A stretch of DNA of 64,000 nucleotides, taken from assembly GCF_001411555.2 (NCBI RefSeq), contig NC_049910.1, positions 36,371,250-36,435,249 on the forward strand, written 5' to 3'. Of this stretch, positions 33,416-44,858 are shown piece by piece; position 1 is the first letter of the stretch; every line of letters begins with the position of its first letter. The translations under genes and the position numbers were made by a program. The stretch is from Juglans regia. Lineage: Eukaryota; Streptophyta; Magnoliopsida; Fagales; Juglandaceae. Below the pieces are notes generated by a model. That model saw only the letters and a list, made by a program, of their open reading frames with translations. It was not told where the DNA came from and did no database searches.

Positions 33416-36400
33416 GAAACATGGTGTACAGATCTTATGTTTTAAGGCATATGTCTCGCCTTGAAGAACTTAAAACACCTAATTGTAGACAATTCCCTTC
33501 AACAAAAAGTAAAGCAGATTAAACAATTTTTACCAACTGATCAGAAACTTTATGTTTAAAAAATATTTCAGAAAGAAATGATCGTATGTGTTATGCCTAA
33601 TTTCAAGGTTTTAGCTATATCCAAAATGCTTTTGATCGATAATTGATCTGAAAAATACAAAAGTGCTGATTGAATTGCATCAAACTTACAGGAAGCAATA
33701 AACTCTGCCACTGAAATGGACGGATCATGGGAATAAAAGACAACACTATAGCTGATAGAACACCCTGCATAATTTTAATTGTGTCAAAGCATAAACCAAA
33801 TAAGAAAAATAGGAAATTGATGCAAGTAAACAACGAAGTATAAAGCATGGTCACAAGCAAATATTGATTTATGGGTTGAGAATTGTTTCTGGTAACGCAA
33901 TAACCTACCAGATTTGGGCACACTACAACCACTTGTTTTTCCAATAATACTCCTGCAACCAATGTCAAAACCTGAAACAAACACCATTTATCATATTCTT
34001 GACACAACAAAAGGGCCAGTGCTAAAGTTATAATGTCAAAAAATCACTTATCCAAAAAAACTTAATCGAATAAGAAGAGATGGGTTTAATCATATGATCT
34101 ATGTTCTAACATGTGCTCTCCCAAGTGCGGGTCAGATTATCCCTTAATAAGTGGGATCAACTCATTTGATACTTAATTAAAATGTGGCAAAGGGTGTAGT
34201 CAAGGGTTTGAACTCAAGAGTTCTACTTTGATAACCATTTTAAATCACCATTTATCCTAAACACTTAAACTAATGGAAAGAGGTGAAATTAATCTTATAA
34301 TTTATATTTTAATAAGTATATGGCTCAAGTACTAGAACAAAGGCCTATCTATCATGTGAATAAAAAATAAAATGTTGGACAGCATTAAAAGTAGAAAAAG
34401 TTGATTAACAATCACATACCGTCAACGTCAACAAAAGCTTGATCTATTGTTAGAGTTCATTTCTCTCGTCATTTCTTGAAAAGTAGCATATATCTCGTCG
34501 ATACACCTTAATTAGCCAACAAGTAGGCTTAGGCTGGCTCTTGCACCCTGACTTTTGCAATTTTGGATTTATTTATATCATAAAGAAAGCCATCAGGCAT
34601 TAATTGCATCTCACAAAATGTGATACAATATTATTTAATGCATCAGGCATCCAAAACTGTTTCCATATATTTAAAAACTGGTTTACAATTTTGCATTGTA
34701 ACAATGATGATAATTCAAACATATTGAAGGGCTACTTTTAATATTGTTTCAACAACCTTTATAGGTTCTTGAGTAATGTCTGTGTTTTTTAAAGGATTTC
34801 TACCTTTTTAACAAATTTCAGAAAATATTGATCAAAAGAAGAAAAGTCCAAGACAGGGTGACAAGTCCAAGACATGTTTTCAAAGAACTACTCAAGGCAG
34901 AGTCTGGAAAATAAGAACACTTTTTAAATCAAGCCAAGACAATCATGCTTACACTTTCAAGGGAGAGCACTTGACAAACAGTTGCAGTTGTCCATATAGA
35001 TAGAGCAAGTGCTTCCTCAGCAGCCGCCAACTTTGCATTGACCTTTTATTAAGTTCAGTAATATGGAGAATGTAAAAATGAAGGAGCAAAGGCTATGAAT
35101 ATACTACAAAGCATTGAAACCACCTAGGGAGTGGAGTGTCCCCGTGTCCAACAGACACTGGCATTAGGCATATCTCCAGCACATGTCAGATTCATGTTCA
35201 CACGTATTTTAAAAGAATCTCAAAAAGGTGTATTGAAATCTTCCAAAGTATAAATTGGGCATGACTTGAACACATTAAAACCGTTATTAAATTAGGGTTT
35301 TGGGTAGATATTAACGAAGGAGAAGGACTGCTTTAAAATTACTGAAACAATGAGAAACCTGATTCAGGTTTATCTTTCCATTTGAGAGAAAAAGAGAGGA
35401 GTGTTTAACTCCAAGAATCGACCTCAGCTTTCACCTATGTTTTACAAATAAATGAACGATTGAAGACATGATCACTCGAATTGTGTGAGTGGGGTGCGGT
35501 GTCGTGTTCGTGTTTGTGCTTCCAAGATGAACCAAAGAAATACCTCAGCAGCTTCAAGTGAAACTAAATTATTTTCGTGTAAGCCAAAGGTAGAAATTGG
35601 AGGTCGCCTATACTCAATAGCCTGTAAATGCTCAAGAGGCTGAAAAACTAATTCACTTCCTTGTGCAGGAAGAGGCAGAGAATGATATCCACAAACTATT
35701 TGTAGCAAATCGTTTTTATTCTCCTGTCCAAGGACACCCAGGAAAAAAAAAAGCAACAAGAATGATCAAATGACAATAATACTACCACCCACATTGATAA
35801 AATGCATAAACATGGGCAACTAAGTTAAACTAACCTTAGCCCATTCCATCATTAAGTCATCCCCAAAATCCTTAACCCCATTTGCAAAAGTTTCATCATC
35901 ATTATCCTCTGATGCAATGCTTCTAACTGGACTGCCAAAATTAGAAAGATATTATTGGCGTTATACCAGAGATTCAAAGAAAAGAAGTTTACTAAATATA
36001 AAAAATGATGCATAGATATCAAAGATGAAGTCCATCCTTAGGACAAAGGTGATATAATATTAACTTCAATGAAAATTGTGTAGATTTATCAAGTACTAGC
36101 CATGTGAATAAATAAGAATATTATTAAAAAAGGCGAAGCCAAGTACACGGGACATATACAAGAGCAGCACCTATGCATGAGTGTCTAAAGATACGAGGAA
36201 CTAGCCATGTGCGTATAATATCTGAAAAAGATATAGTGAACAATATTCCACCGAGTTTAGTCTTATCTATAATGAAATAGCACAGCAAATAGTAAGATAC
36301 AATAACTCTACCACCTGAATAAGGATTCAGAACTCCCAAGACGCTCCAGTGCGGGATTCCTAGAGGAGAATGATGTCCCTACCTCTGGAGAAGCTTGACC

Positions 36401-39400
36401 ATTTTCATAGCATCCACACATTTTTTCCAAAGGTTCTGATTGAGTTTCTGAGGCCTCAAAAGCACACTCATCAGAATGCCGTGAATTCTTACTACCATCT
36501 TTGTCTATTTCCCTAACTAGGCTAGAATCTGACGCCTCACTGATGGTAACACTTTCAGGGGACTGAGGTTCCCACATCCTCAATGGAGAAGGTGGGATCT
36601 CATCATCGGGCATAATTCCTGCAGCAGCTGCAGTTAGGACCAGCTCACTATCAACAGGTATGGCAGAAGCCATCCAATCGTTAAAGGACTCCCTTTCAGT
36701 GGAATCAACATTCCCATTTGTTTGATCATGTAATTTTGTTACCGAAGGAACATAATCACTGAGAGTCAGTTCACTAACAAACTTCGTTATTCGATTCAGA
36801 CGCTCCTGTGCAATGATACTGCATCCAGACAAGAAAAAATCGTACTTTCTGTGTGAAAATTCATGACAGCCAATGCTTGTGGGATTTGAACGAGTTTCAG
36901 CTAACCTGTTCAACATCTCAAAGTGTAACTCAAAGAACGGAACTCTCGTAAGCACACAATAGCAGCGAGGAGCAGAAACCAAAAAACGCCTGCATCCTCC
37001 AGATGGATGAGAAGGAGATGATGAGATGCCTAAGATACCAGGTGGCCTCTGAACAATTTCAGGAACGTGTAAACAAACGCCATAAAGTGTTGCATTGTTT
37101 GCCACCTGATCAAGGGCACATGAAATTCTTCAGCTACCACCTACCCAAGATTCTTGCATAAACCATTGTGCTAAAAATCAAATGGATTCAAACTAGGGAA
37201 TGACAAAAATTATAATGTGCAGCAAAAGATCCTATTTTCTTTTTTCTTTTTTTCCAAAAGATAAGAAGATCATACATTTTTTTTTTATAAGTAGATAAGA
37301 AGATCATACATTTGTCATTTCTTTTAATAAAATATCAATACATATATATTACTCCATCTTCAAAAAATAAATGCTTTCCTTTTACTTTGGCACATCCCAA
37401 AATAAGGGAATTCGAAGCACTCATCACTTTATGAGTTATCCACATCTCAAATATGAAGTAAATGGATTTTTCAGAAGACTACAGTAAATATTGCTTTTCA
37501 TTGACAATTGTGCTACTTGGAATTAAGAAATACAAATTTTGGATTGGTGGGTATTTAAAAAGCAAAAGCACGATAAATAATACATAAATTCATGAATGAG
37601 AAAAAGTGTACACAACAAGAAACAGAGAAATGCAAATGCATAAAGAAAATCATTTCATAGGATTAAAACAAACAAAGTGGATTAGAAATGATTTCCTTAA
37701 TAACGGCAGCACAATGTCATAATCCAAGACGTGTAAATCAATCTCAAAATAAATGAGTTGTCAAGGCTACATAAATAGCATACTGTGAAAGTAACAGAAC
37801 AGTTCAGTTATACTAATGACAGAGTGGAAAAAATACAAAGAGCAACACTTACCTTAAGTGAAAAAACAAACGCTAAATCATCTCTGTTTAAATGCTCCTG
37901 TTGAGAATATCAGTAATGAAAGCATCATTTATTTGGTGAAGGATATTAACACCTTAAAAGAAAAGGTTTAAACACTCATATTTAATGGCGATAAAACATA
38001 GAAGTGAAATACAAACTTGAAATAATTCTACAAGAAGATTGCAAGAAAAGATTATCTAGATTGTCATATACCTGACAAGAATGACTCTGTAGTGACAGAT
38101 AAAAGAAAATGTTAAAATACCCATATCAAGTGAAGACAACAAAAGGAAGATAACAAAAAATAATAAATAAACTCCCAGAGCATAAGGCATCTTTAAAATA
38201 TAAAAAGAATCCTCATCAAGTGAAGTACAAGAGAGCTGCAACGAATTGAAACCGGGAGATGAAGTTTTGAGAAGCCCCATTTTCATTTCCTCCAGAAGAT
38301 TACAACCTTTGACTCAAAGGCAAAAGCCTCCTCCTTTACGTCTCCAACCAAATAATCCACATAAAAAAGGATGGCATGGGTCTTCAAGCAACAATATATT
38401 CAGATCCATATATGCAGATCTTTTTTTTTTTTTTTTTTTGGGGGGGGGATAAGTATAGGCAGATCTTCAACAAATGAGGAATTGGGGATGAAGAAGCAAA
38501 AATAACACATATGGGGGGAAAATGGAGTAACCATTCTCTTTTGTTTTTTAATTTATAGCACCTTCTGTATAAACTATGGAATTGCAATGTCTAAAACTTG
38601 AAACAGACAAACTTATCAAAAAAAATGACGAAGAAAATGTTATTGTGCCTCTAATGGGAGAGTACAACCTTGAAAAAAAAAAACACCTCAAGGCACTCTT
38701 GAAGCAAAAGCTGACTTAGCCGTTGGCACATGAAAGCTGATTACACTAAGACCAAGCAATGGCACCAGCTAAGAGTAATTTCGTTTCATTCTAGTATCAT
38801 CTCTTAAACTTCCAAGATTTCCTCCGATTTAAAAGCAATGTGACTTTGAGGTGTACGAGTAGAGAAAAAAGTTGATGAATATAGAGGAAGAAAGGAAAAA
38901 GAAAGAGAAAGATAGAGCTCCAGGGTTCTCCATATGTCTGAGTAAGTATACTTCACCACATATATTCTGACGACTAACGTATTGCTAACATTATATTCTT
39001 TGAAGATAACATATATCTTAACTGAAAGAAGATGATAAGGAACTATAGATGTGACAAATGTGGGAACTAATGATAGCACAGAACACAACACTTTTTTGGC
39101 TTACCTGTCCATAAACAAGTTCATTTAGCTCACTTAGCGATGGACTCCTCTCTATCAAACGTGCCTGTAGTATAACAATCCTTGAATAAAAAAAGTGTTG
39201 AAAATAGAAAGAATAACATTGAGTTTTAAATTCGCCTAAATTTGGTAAACATCACACCTTAACCCCACCAGGAAAACAGAAGTCAGCTAGATCTTTCAGA
39301 CGCATTGCTAACCTTCTTCCGGGAGGATACTTAAAAAGTACCTGTAGATCCCAAACGGGAAAAAAGAATAATAAAAGATAAAACCATAGTAGTATATGTT

Positions 39401-41183
39401 AGCCAATTTGTTGCCAAGGCAAAATGTATCTCAGCCAATATAAGATGAGGACCAAAATATACCATTGTTCAATATATCCTCACAGTAGAAGAGGAATGGA
39501 AAAAAAATTAACAAATGGAAAAGAAAAAAAAAATCAATTATGGCCAATTAAATGTAGCCAGAAAATTCACTGTCCACTGAAATCATTGCCATCTGCTCCA
39601 GAATATCAAATGGGTTTTAGTCACAAGGAAAAAAACAACACAGAATAAATACGATGAAAATGTTTCCTTTTCTTCTCTTTTGCAAGCTAATATAGATGTT
39701 ATAAAGAGATCATGAAGGCATAAATGTGCAAGAATTAGCATGACCCAGTACATATCAGATCGTATATTGTTGAATATAGAAAAGAAAGAGTCTGAGAAAA
39801 GGATTCAATCAAGCAGTCAACCTGAGGTTCCAGCATTGGAACTGAGGACGCCCGAGGATGCAGCATTTTAAAATCTAATAATTCAGAGTTTGCCATTTCT
39901 GACTCCCATTTCTTATTTTTAACAAATGCATCCTCCACAACCTCAAGATTAGCATCTGGATGAAGCCCCGCAATAATAAAGTGTTCAAAAAGTGAAGTAG
40001 GCTTTTTATATTTTATATGTTCCTGCAATAGCATGCACAGATATGTTACTTGGATAGGCAGATTAAAAAAATGAGATTTTTGGCATAAGAAAAGATTAAA
40101 AGACGTAAATAAAGCCATCAGAATGAGCACTCTCACAACATAGAAAGGCATGGATCAAATCCTCAATACGCATGAGTAATGAACACTAATCGGTCTTGAA
40201 AATTTAAACTTCTACACATTTTTCTAAAACTTATCCTAGCACGAATCCCCAAATATGGATGCATCCCATTTCTCGGATCTTTTCAATTTTACTAGGAAGT
40301 TATTATTACGAATAAAAAAATAAGTCAAGATCTATCAACTTCCTGCATCGAAGGTCCCTCACACCAATTTAGCAAGCCACACTCCAAAGCATCACAAAAT
40401 GCACAAGTTCTATACATTGCGGCATATATGAATATAGGAATGGCATTTATGGTGATCGCTACTTTAGCATCATCTAAGCCAAAAGATTGAACTTATTGTC
40501 CCAAGGCAGTGTCTCGACCATAACTAAACAAAAAACCTGTTTTATTCCCTGTCAGGCAGAATAACAACAGAATTCGAGAAGTGATCAAACTCCAGTTCCA
40601 GAATATATAAACGAACAAAAAACAACTTTAGTTGTAAACAAGCGAAGAACGAAAAGGAAACAAATTACTAGTCAGATGTCTGTGTTAACAGTTGATGTTC
40701 TCCTATCCAAACACAACCTTTCGATTTAAGTTTTTTGCAACCTCCGGAATCCGGATAAAATACAAAGTAAGTAACCAACCATGTGATTTACTTGAAAAAA
40801 AAAAGGCAGATAATAAGAAGCAATACCGGAGATTTTGTGTGAAGCTGATACCACTGGCGTTTTTGGTTTGCCAAGACCTCAGGATTGAAACTCCGCTTGT
40901 AATCTTCTTCACGATAATTGCTACTCCACTTCCAAGCCTTCTGCATCTGACTCTTCAATCTCTGAAAGCTATTATTACGTCTGTGAGCTGTAGTCACAAC
41001 TTCACTTTGAGTGCGTCGGTGTCCCTGCCTCAGCCCAGGTCTTGGGAAGTTCGAATTACCCGAGTACACATTATGTAATGCTTCACCGGCCACTCTAAAT
41101 GCCTCCTCGGATATATGCTGCAATACCAAGATCGGCGAAACAGACATCTCTTCTTGCACTTCATTATCGTCCTTTGTATCCAT
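27698..41183 (-). CDS. DENN-domain-containing protein (plant AEX-3 type)
   Basis: Exons in transcript order: 41183-40827, 40022-39822, 39341-39258, 39164-39105, 37897-37853, 37105-36315, 35931-35835, 35723-35544, 35030-34953, 33971-33909, 33764-33690, 32457-32407, 31890-31813, 31337-31203, 29508-29401, 29276-29211, 27772-27698 (2544 nt, 847 aa). Phases agree throughout. DENN proteins act as Rab guanine-nucleotide exchange factors in membrane traffic. The family resembles Arabidopsis At5g35560 (recalled); the plant substrate Rab is unknown to me. The uDENN part includes SLFEHFIIAGLHPDANLE and LFKYPPGRRLAMRL; a 264-aa exon 6 carries a low-complexity acidic linker; the cDENN core reads VLTLVAGVLLEKQVVVVCPN and FQWQSLLLPVLPGRMLDFLD; the end is KLFVDTQLFTVLSDSHLSRF. 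The exon 9 acceptor (35030) is purine-rich and the least certain; a start five codons later is possible. Introns are loaded with retroelements. Confidence 0.9.
28888..29163 (-). mobile_element. Complete TRIM retroelement (terminal-repeat retrotransposon in miniature)
   Basis: On the minus strand a 78-bp LTR begins TGTTAAGAATATGATAG and ends GTGATTTCACA. It is followed directly by TAGTATCAGAGTAGAGG, close to the initiator-tRNA-Met primer site TGGTATCAGAG. After a non-coding interior of about 120 bp comes a purine run (GTGAGGGAA) and a second, diverged 78-bp LTR. The element is flanked by a perfect 5-bp duplication TACAC (28883-28887 and 29164-29168). It lies in the last intron of the DENN gene, in the same orientation as the gene. 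There is no coding capacity, as expected for a TRIM. Confidence 0.9.
29958..30762 (+). pseudogene. 5'-truncated LINE: RNase H domain plus 3' UTR
   Basis: The translated RNase H-like (RVT_3) segment reads FGTNNEAELRALLQGVRLCK, then IILECDSKVVVDWVKKRG, a stop codon at 30343-30345, then VVHQFRKGNQAADYLARKGE. Beyond a stop near 30520 lies a non-coding 3' part ending in a T/A-rich run at about 30740-30762. This is the C-terminal end of a plant L1-type non-LTR retrotransposon ORF2, disabled by the stop and lacking reverse transcriptase. It sits in the DENN intron between 29508 and 31203, opposite to the gene. Confidence 0.8.
32160..32310 (+). mobile_element. LINE/SINE 3' end with poly(A)
   Basis: CATACCTTTGTAATGCACTT, GGCTATGCCTATTCATTGAT, TAATAAAATTTGTTTACCTA is followed by a long A-rich tail. 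The same 3' end (in reverse, GGCGAAGCCAAGTACACGGG) is seen at 36120. It lies within a DENN intron. Confidence 0.6.
33369..33413 (+). repeat. (CT)n microsatellite in DENN intron
   Basis: About 22 uninterrupted CT units. Likely length-polymorphic. Confidence 0.95.
34034..34314 (-). mobile_element. Second, more diverged TRIM copy
   Basis: Same structure as the TRIM at 28888. On the minus strand, an LTR ends near GGATAAATGGTGATTTA, followed by GGTTATCAAAGTAGAACTCT (the degenerate primer site) and TTGAGTTCAAACCC. A second LTR begins TGTTAGAACATAGATC and ends GGATAAGTGATTTTTTGACA. The outer right edge and the target duplication are not clean. It lies in the DENN intron between 33971 and 34953, in gene orientation. 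Confidence 0.7.
36095..36211 (-). mobile_element. Short retroposon insertion with 12-bp target duplication
   Basis: ACTAGCCATGTG occurs at 36095-36106 and 36200-36211. Between the copies lies a reversed retroposon 3' end, ATTATTAAAAAAGGCGAAGC then CAAGTACACGGGACATATAC. The element is severely 5'-truncated (about 90 bp) and lies in DENN intron 6. Confidence 0.75.
37259..37313 (-). mobile_element. Tail-only retroposon insertion with 21-bp target duplication
   Basis: A 21-bp sequence beginning AGATAAGAAGATCATACA is present at 37259-37279 and again at 37293-37313. The 13 bases between are a T run plus ATAAGT, the reverse of a poly(A)-bearing retroposon end. It lies in DENN intron 5. Confidence 0.7.
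38414..38466 (-). mobile_element. Tail-only insertion with T/G homopolymers
   Basis: GCAGATCTT flanks a run of about 19 T and 9 G followed by ATAAGTATAG. The layout resembles the T(n)-GATAAGTA ends at 50416 and 37280. It lies in DENN intron 4. Confidence 0.5.
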
Positions 41184-42489
41184 CTTTAAACGCTTATTAG
41201 CTCATCTAGATTCTAGTCATCTTTTTACGCTCATTCCACCGATAAATCACACCTTCAACCCCCTCGCACTAGACAACCCAAAGACCAGCATAACATTTAA
41301 CACCCTTTCATTGAATTCGACCGATTCTATGCGATAACGACCAAATTACTAAAGCAGTCTCGAAGGAAAAATAACGTATGGTTTCGCTTTAATTCTTCGT
41401 GATCCTCAATTTTAGGAATACCCAGATCGAGAAAATATGAATTTATCTCCTGGACAAGGATTATAAAGGGATTCAAATGAGTTGATGCATTTAACGGAAA
41501 GCCTGTCAGCACAAGAACAAAAACAACGCAAAAATTACAAACACAATAATGCAGGGGCTAAAAGGAGGAAAAAAAAAATCAAGCGTTAACAGTTCCGTAT
41601 ATTTCATAATGTGAAAGATATCAAAGCATATAACCGAAGGCACGCATTAATGATGACCTAGCATTGAGATTCAAAAAAGCATGAAGAGATAAAATACCAG
41701 AATCTCATGAACATAGAGCAAAGAAAGCATAACAAAATATTCGAGATACAATGGAGAAATATTCTGTATCGCTTTTCGGTTTCTCGGGTCTTGTAAGGAT
41801 AGAGAGAGACTAAAAATAGAAAGGTTTTTCCCAAAGGGAAGAGGAAGTTAGACAAGAGAGAAGGAGAAACTGTTGGCGAACTCTGCTTAGAACAACAGGG
41901 GAAAGGACGAGCTCGTTTTAAAAATAAAATGAAATTTAAATCCTCCGACAATGTTAAATAAAATTGAAATAAAAACAAAGCTATTTTATCCTCTTTAATA
42001 ATTTAATTAATTTATATTAATTAATATGTAAAAATGATAAAATCCATGAAAAATATATCAATTCACAGCTTAGAAAATGAATGAAAATGTCTTATAATTT
42101 TTAGGATTAAAGTTTTAACCAAATTAGTATCTAACAGTTTTAGGATTTTTGGATCAATGGTTAAGTCTTTAATAATTGATATTAGAAAATAGACCACGTC
42201 ATGAGTTCATATCACAGAAGGAGAGACCTATAGACTGGATTAAAATGATTTGATACTATGTATATGCATAATGTTAAGTCACTAAATATTGATATATAAA
42301 TGAAGTCATCAAAAGGGAAATGGATATTATCGGATTAGTGTCGATAGAGTGAACCGCTGTAAATGTCCAATCCAGAAGTGTGGTTGAATGTTATAATTTT
42401 AAAGATTAAAGGTTTAACTAAATTAGTATCTGACAGTCTTATAATTTTTGAATCAACAATTAAGTTTTTAAGAAAATCCAAAATTCTTT
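41184..42489 (-). promoter_or_regulatory. DENN 5' flank with possible untranslated exon
   Basis: About 41760-41930, read on the minus strand, is a pyrimidine-rich GC-moderate block (CTCCTTCTCTCTTGTCTAAC) that looks like a plant 5' UTR exon. No TATA box was chosen. The rest is AT-rich with no gene. Confidence 0.35.
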
Positions 42490-42735
42490 GTTTGAGCGGT
42501 GCTACTCTATTGTCTGAGTAGCACTCTACCGCTCATTTTGACCATTAGTTCAAAATTCTTTTTTGTTTTCAATTTTCTTATTCATATTTTTTTATGATTT
42601 TTAAATATTTTTAAAAAATATAAAAAAAATATTAATACACTAATAATTACTTTTTTAATTATTAAATAAAAAAATTTAAATATATAAAATGTTAAAATAA
42701 GAGAGCAAATAAAATAGACAAAATAGCAATTTTCT
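42490..42735 (+). mobile_element. Family D MITE-like element, copy 2
   Basis: Opens GAGCGGTGCTACTCTATTGT, CTGAGTAGCACTC and continues into the same AT-rich body as 15025-15240 (ACACTAATAATTAC, TTTTTAATTATTAAAT, AAAATGTTAAAATAAGAGAG). Confidence 0.5.
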
Positions 42736-43098
42736 TATTCTTAAGGAGGAAGGAGATAAAACAAAGAGAATATAACTTCCAATAACGATAAAGTGGGTTT
42801 GACTTCAGAATTCAACGTGTCGCATGCATGAAGTACCGCTTAATAACAGGCCGTTCAGGCAGGTGGGCTCCAATGTTTTTAAATTCTAATTAGTCTCAAT
42901 GTGTACGACTTTCATAGTTCTCAACCGTTGGATCTTCCGTTCATTCCTCATCGGGCGGGGGTTTAAACTTTTTCACAGCCAAACTCCATTAATATTGGAT
43001 GGACGAAGAATCCCATTATTTCACTTTCAATTTGGGCGCGTCCCTTGCACGCTTTAATTCTGATTCTAATCAACCTCTTAATTTTATTTTTTTTTAAG
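42736..43098. other. Intergenic stretch
   Basis: Moderate GC for this window, but no open frame or repeat was supported. Confidence 0.35.
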
Positions 43099-43420
43099 TA
43101 ACGTTAGTCATATTTTTATAATGTGTAAGTCTTGTATATTTTTTTAAAATAATAAAATTAACTATTAAAATTTTGATTTTTAATATATGTCTTATATTTT
43201 TCTATTTGTTTAAAAGGAATGTGTAAAATTTAAACAGTTTAAAACTGTACAAATCTTTTATTTTTCTATAAATAATGCTAAATATAATTTTAGGATATAC
43301 AAGTTTCGCATATTTCTTTTGAAAAAAAGTTAAGTCTACCATTAAAAAAATAAATTTTTTACATGGGTCTCATATTAATCAACTTTTATCAAATTTTTTC
43401 AAATGATAGTTCCTTTTCTA
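43099..43420. mobile_element. Two adjacent family B MITE copies
   Basis: About 43099-43262 (ACGTTAGTCATATTTTTATA, GTGTAAGTCTTGTAT) is a diverged copy. About 43265-43420 (AATAATGCTAAATATAATTT, TACAAGTTTCGCATATTTCT, TTGAAAAAAAGTTAAGTCTA) is a clearer one, truncated at its right end. Confidence 0.55.
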
Positions 43421-43439
43421 TTTCTTTTTTTCTTCTGTT

Positions 43440-43625
43440 AGGATTCGTTTGTATAGTGAGATGAAATGAGATGATTTTAGATAAGTTGAATAAAATGTTA
43501 TTAAAATAATATTTTTTAATTTTATTATTATTTTGAGATTTGAAGAAATTAAATTATTTATTATATTTTATATGAAAATTTAAAAAAATTATAATAATAA
43601 GAAGAGATAATTTCTATATCTAAAG
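43440..43625 (+). repeat. Family A repeat, copy 5
   Basis: GATTCGTTTGTATAGTGAGA, TGAAATGAGATGATTTTAGA, GTTGAATAAAATGTTATTAA, TTATTATTATTTTGAGATTT, ending near ATAATTTCTATATCTAAAGA. Confidence 0.65.
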
Positions 43626-43855
43626 AATCACTTGTATATACGCTACAATTAACCTTGCCCCCACGTTGGTTCTTCTTTTTTAATCTTTGTTGATGATTAT
43701 AATAATCTACTAGTCTTAATCGAATATTGACCTTTATGACCAATTATTTGTCAAGAAATAAATTAAGAATTGTTTTTTTTTTTAAATTCAAAGCATAGCT
43801 TGTAGTTTTATTCATGAAAATCAATGAAACGATCATTACAAACTTTCTCACTCAT

Positions 43856-44222
43856 AAGAGCATTCTCGTTAGATTAGCTAAAAGTTAAATTTAATGAAAA
43901 TTTAGCTATTAAGTCATAAAATAACTCACATTGAAATAGTTATATTCTAAATATTTGGAATATAGCTACAGTAACATCTAAAATTATTTCTAAATTTGAA
44001 AGGAACTATTCATTCATCAAATCTATTTTATATTCTTTTTTTCTCTCTCCTTTTAATATTAATTATTTCTCTCTCCATTTTAAATGACAATTGAAAAAAT
44101 ATAATTAGAATATAATTACTAATTAATATATAATATTATGAATAGTAAAATATGATAAAATAAAATAAATTCATAATTAAAAAAATAACTGAGCTAAAAA
44201 TTTGACTAGGACGTTTCTCAAT
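43856..44222. mobile_element. Family E MITE-like element, copy 2
   Basis: The left end AAGAGCATTCTCGTTAGATT, AGCTAAAAG is mirrored at the right by GAGCTAAAAATTTGACTAGG, ACGTTTCTCAAT. The interior is AT-rich. It abuts the GC-rich element at 44247. Confidence 0.5.
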
Positions 44223-44246
44223 CTGTACTTTCTCTTCTGTCATATT

Positions 44247-44844
44247 AATTAGGCATGCTACCCGCATGGTGCGGGGCGGGGGGTGCCCTTCCCCGCACCC
44301 CGCCCCGCACCATGCAGGGTTGGGGATTTTCTCCCCGCCCCCCGCCCCGGTGCCGGGGGCGGGGGAAAAACCCCCCATCCGCCCCGCCCCCCGCCATTAT
44401 ATTAAAAAAAAAAATTTTTTGGTCTAGAAATATTTTTTTAGACCAAAAAAATATTTTTTTAGACCAAAATTATAATATAATTTAAATAATAAATTAAAAT
44501 TTATAAATATAAAAAAATTTAAACTCATTAGAGTTAGATTTTGCTACTAAGTCCCACATTGCTTAAGGATGACTATTGTATTGCCTTGGTCTCCTATATA
44601 AAGATTGGCCTAGGAGGCCAAATCAATCCAATGACTTGAATATAATTTTAAGTCTTTTATAAATTGTGTATATCTATATACAATATATTTATTTAATATA
44701 TATAAATAATTTTTTTTTTTTAATGTGGGGCGGGGCCGGGGCGGGGTCATCCCGCCCCCCGCCCCCGCTATGCCCTCTCTATGCGGGGCGGGGGACCCTG
44801 CCCCCGCATGGGCGGAGCGGGTTAGCCCCCGCTGCCCACCCCTA
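44247..44844. mobile_element. MITE with very GC-rich inverted ends
   Basis: The left end reads ATTAGGCATGCTACCCGCAT then GGTGCGGGGCGGGG. The right end reads GGGTTAGCCCCCGCTGCCCA then CCCCTAATAT, roughly the inverse. Both ends are packed with runs of G or C. The middle is AT-rich with a small hairpin (TTTTTTAGACCAAAAAAATA) and a unit GTCCCACATTGCTTAAGGAT. The left terminus is shared with 54950. Confidence 0.65.
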
Positions 44845-44858
44845 ATATTAATAGCTAA

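Noticed and set aside
38056..38300. Minus-strand ORF in a DENN intron (MKMGLLKTSSPGF...)
   Set aside because: DENN exons 4 and 5 join in frame with the expected family sequence without it; no homologous domain was recognised.
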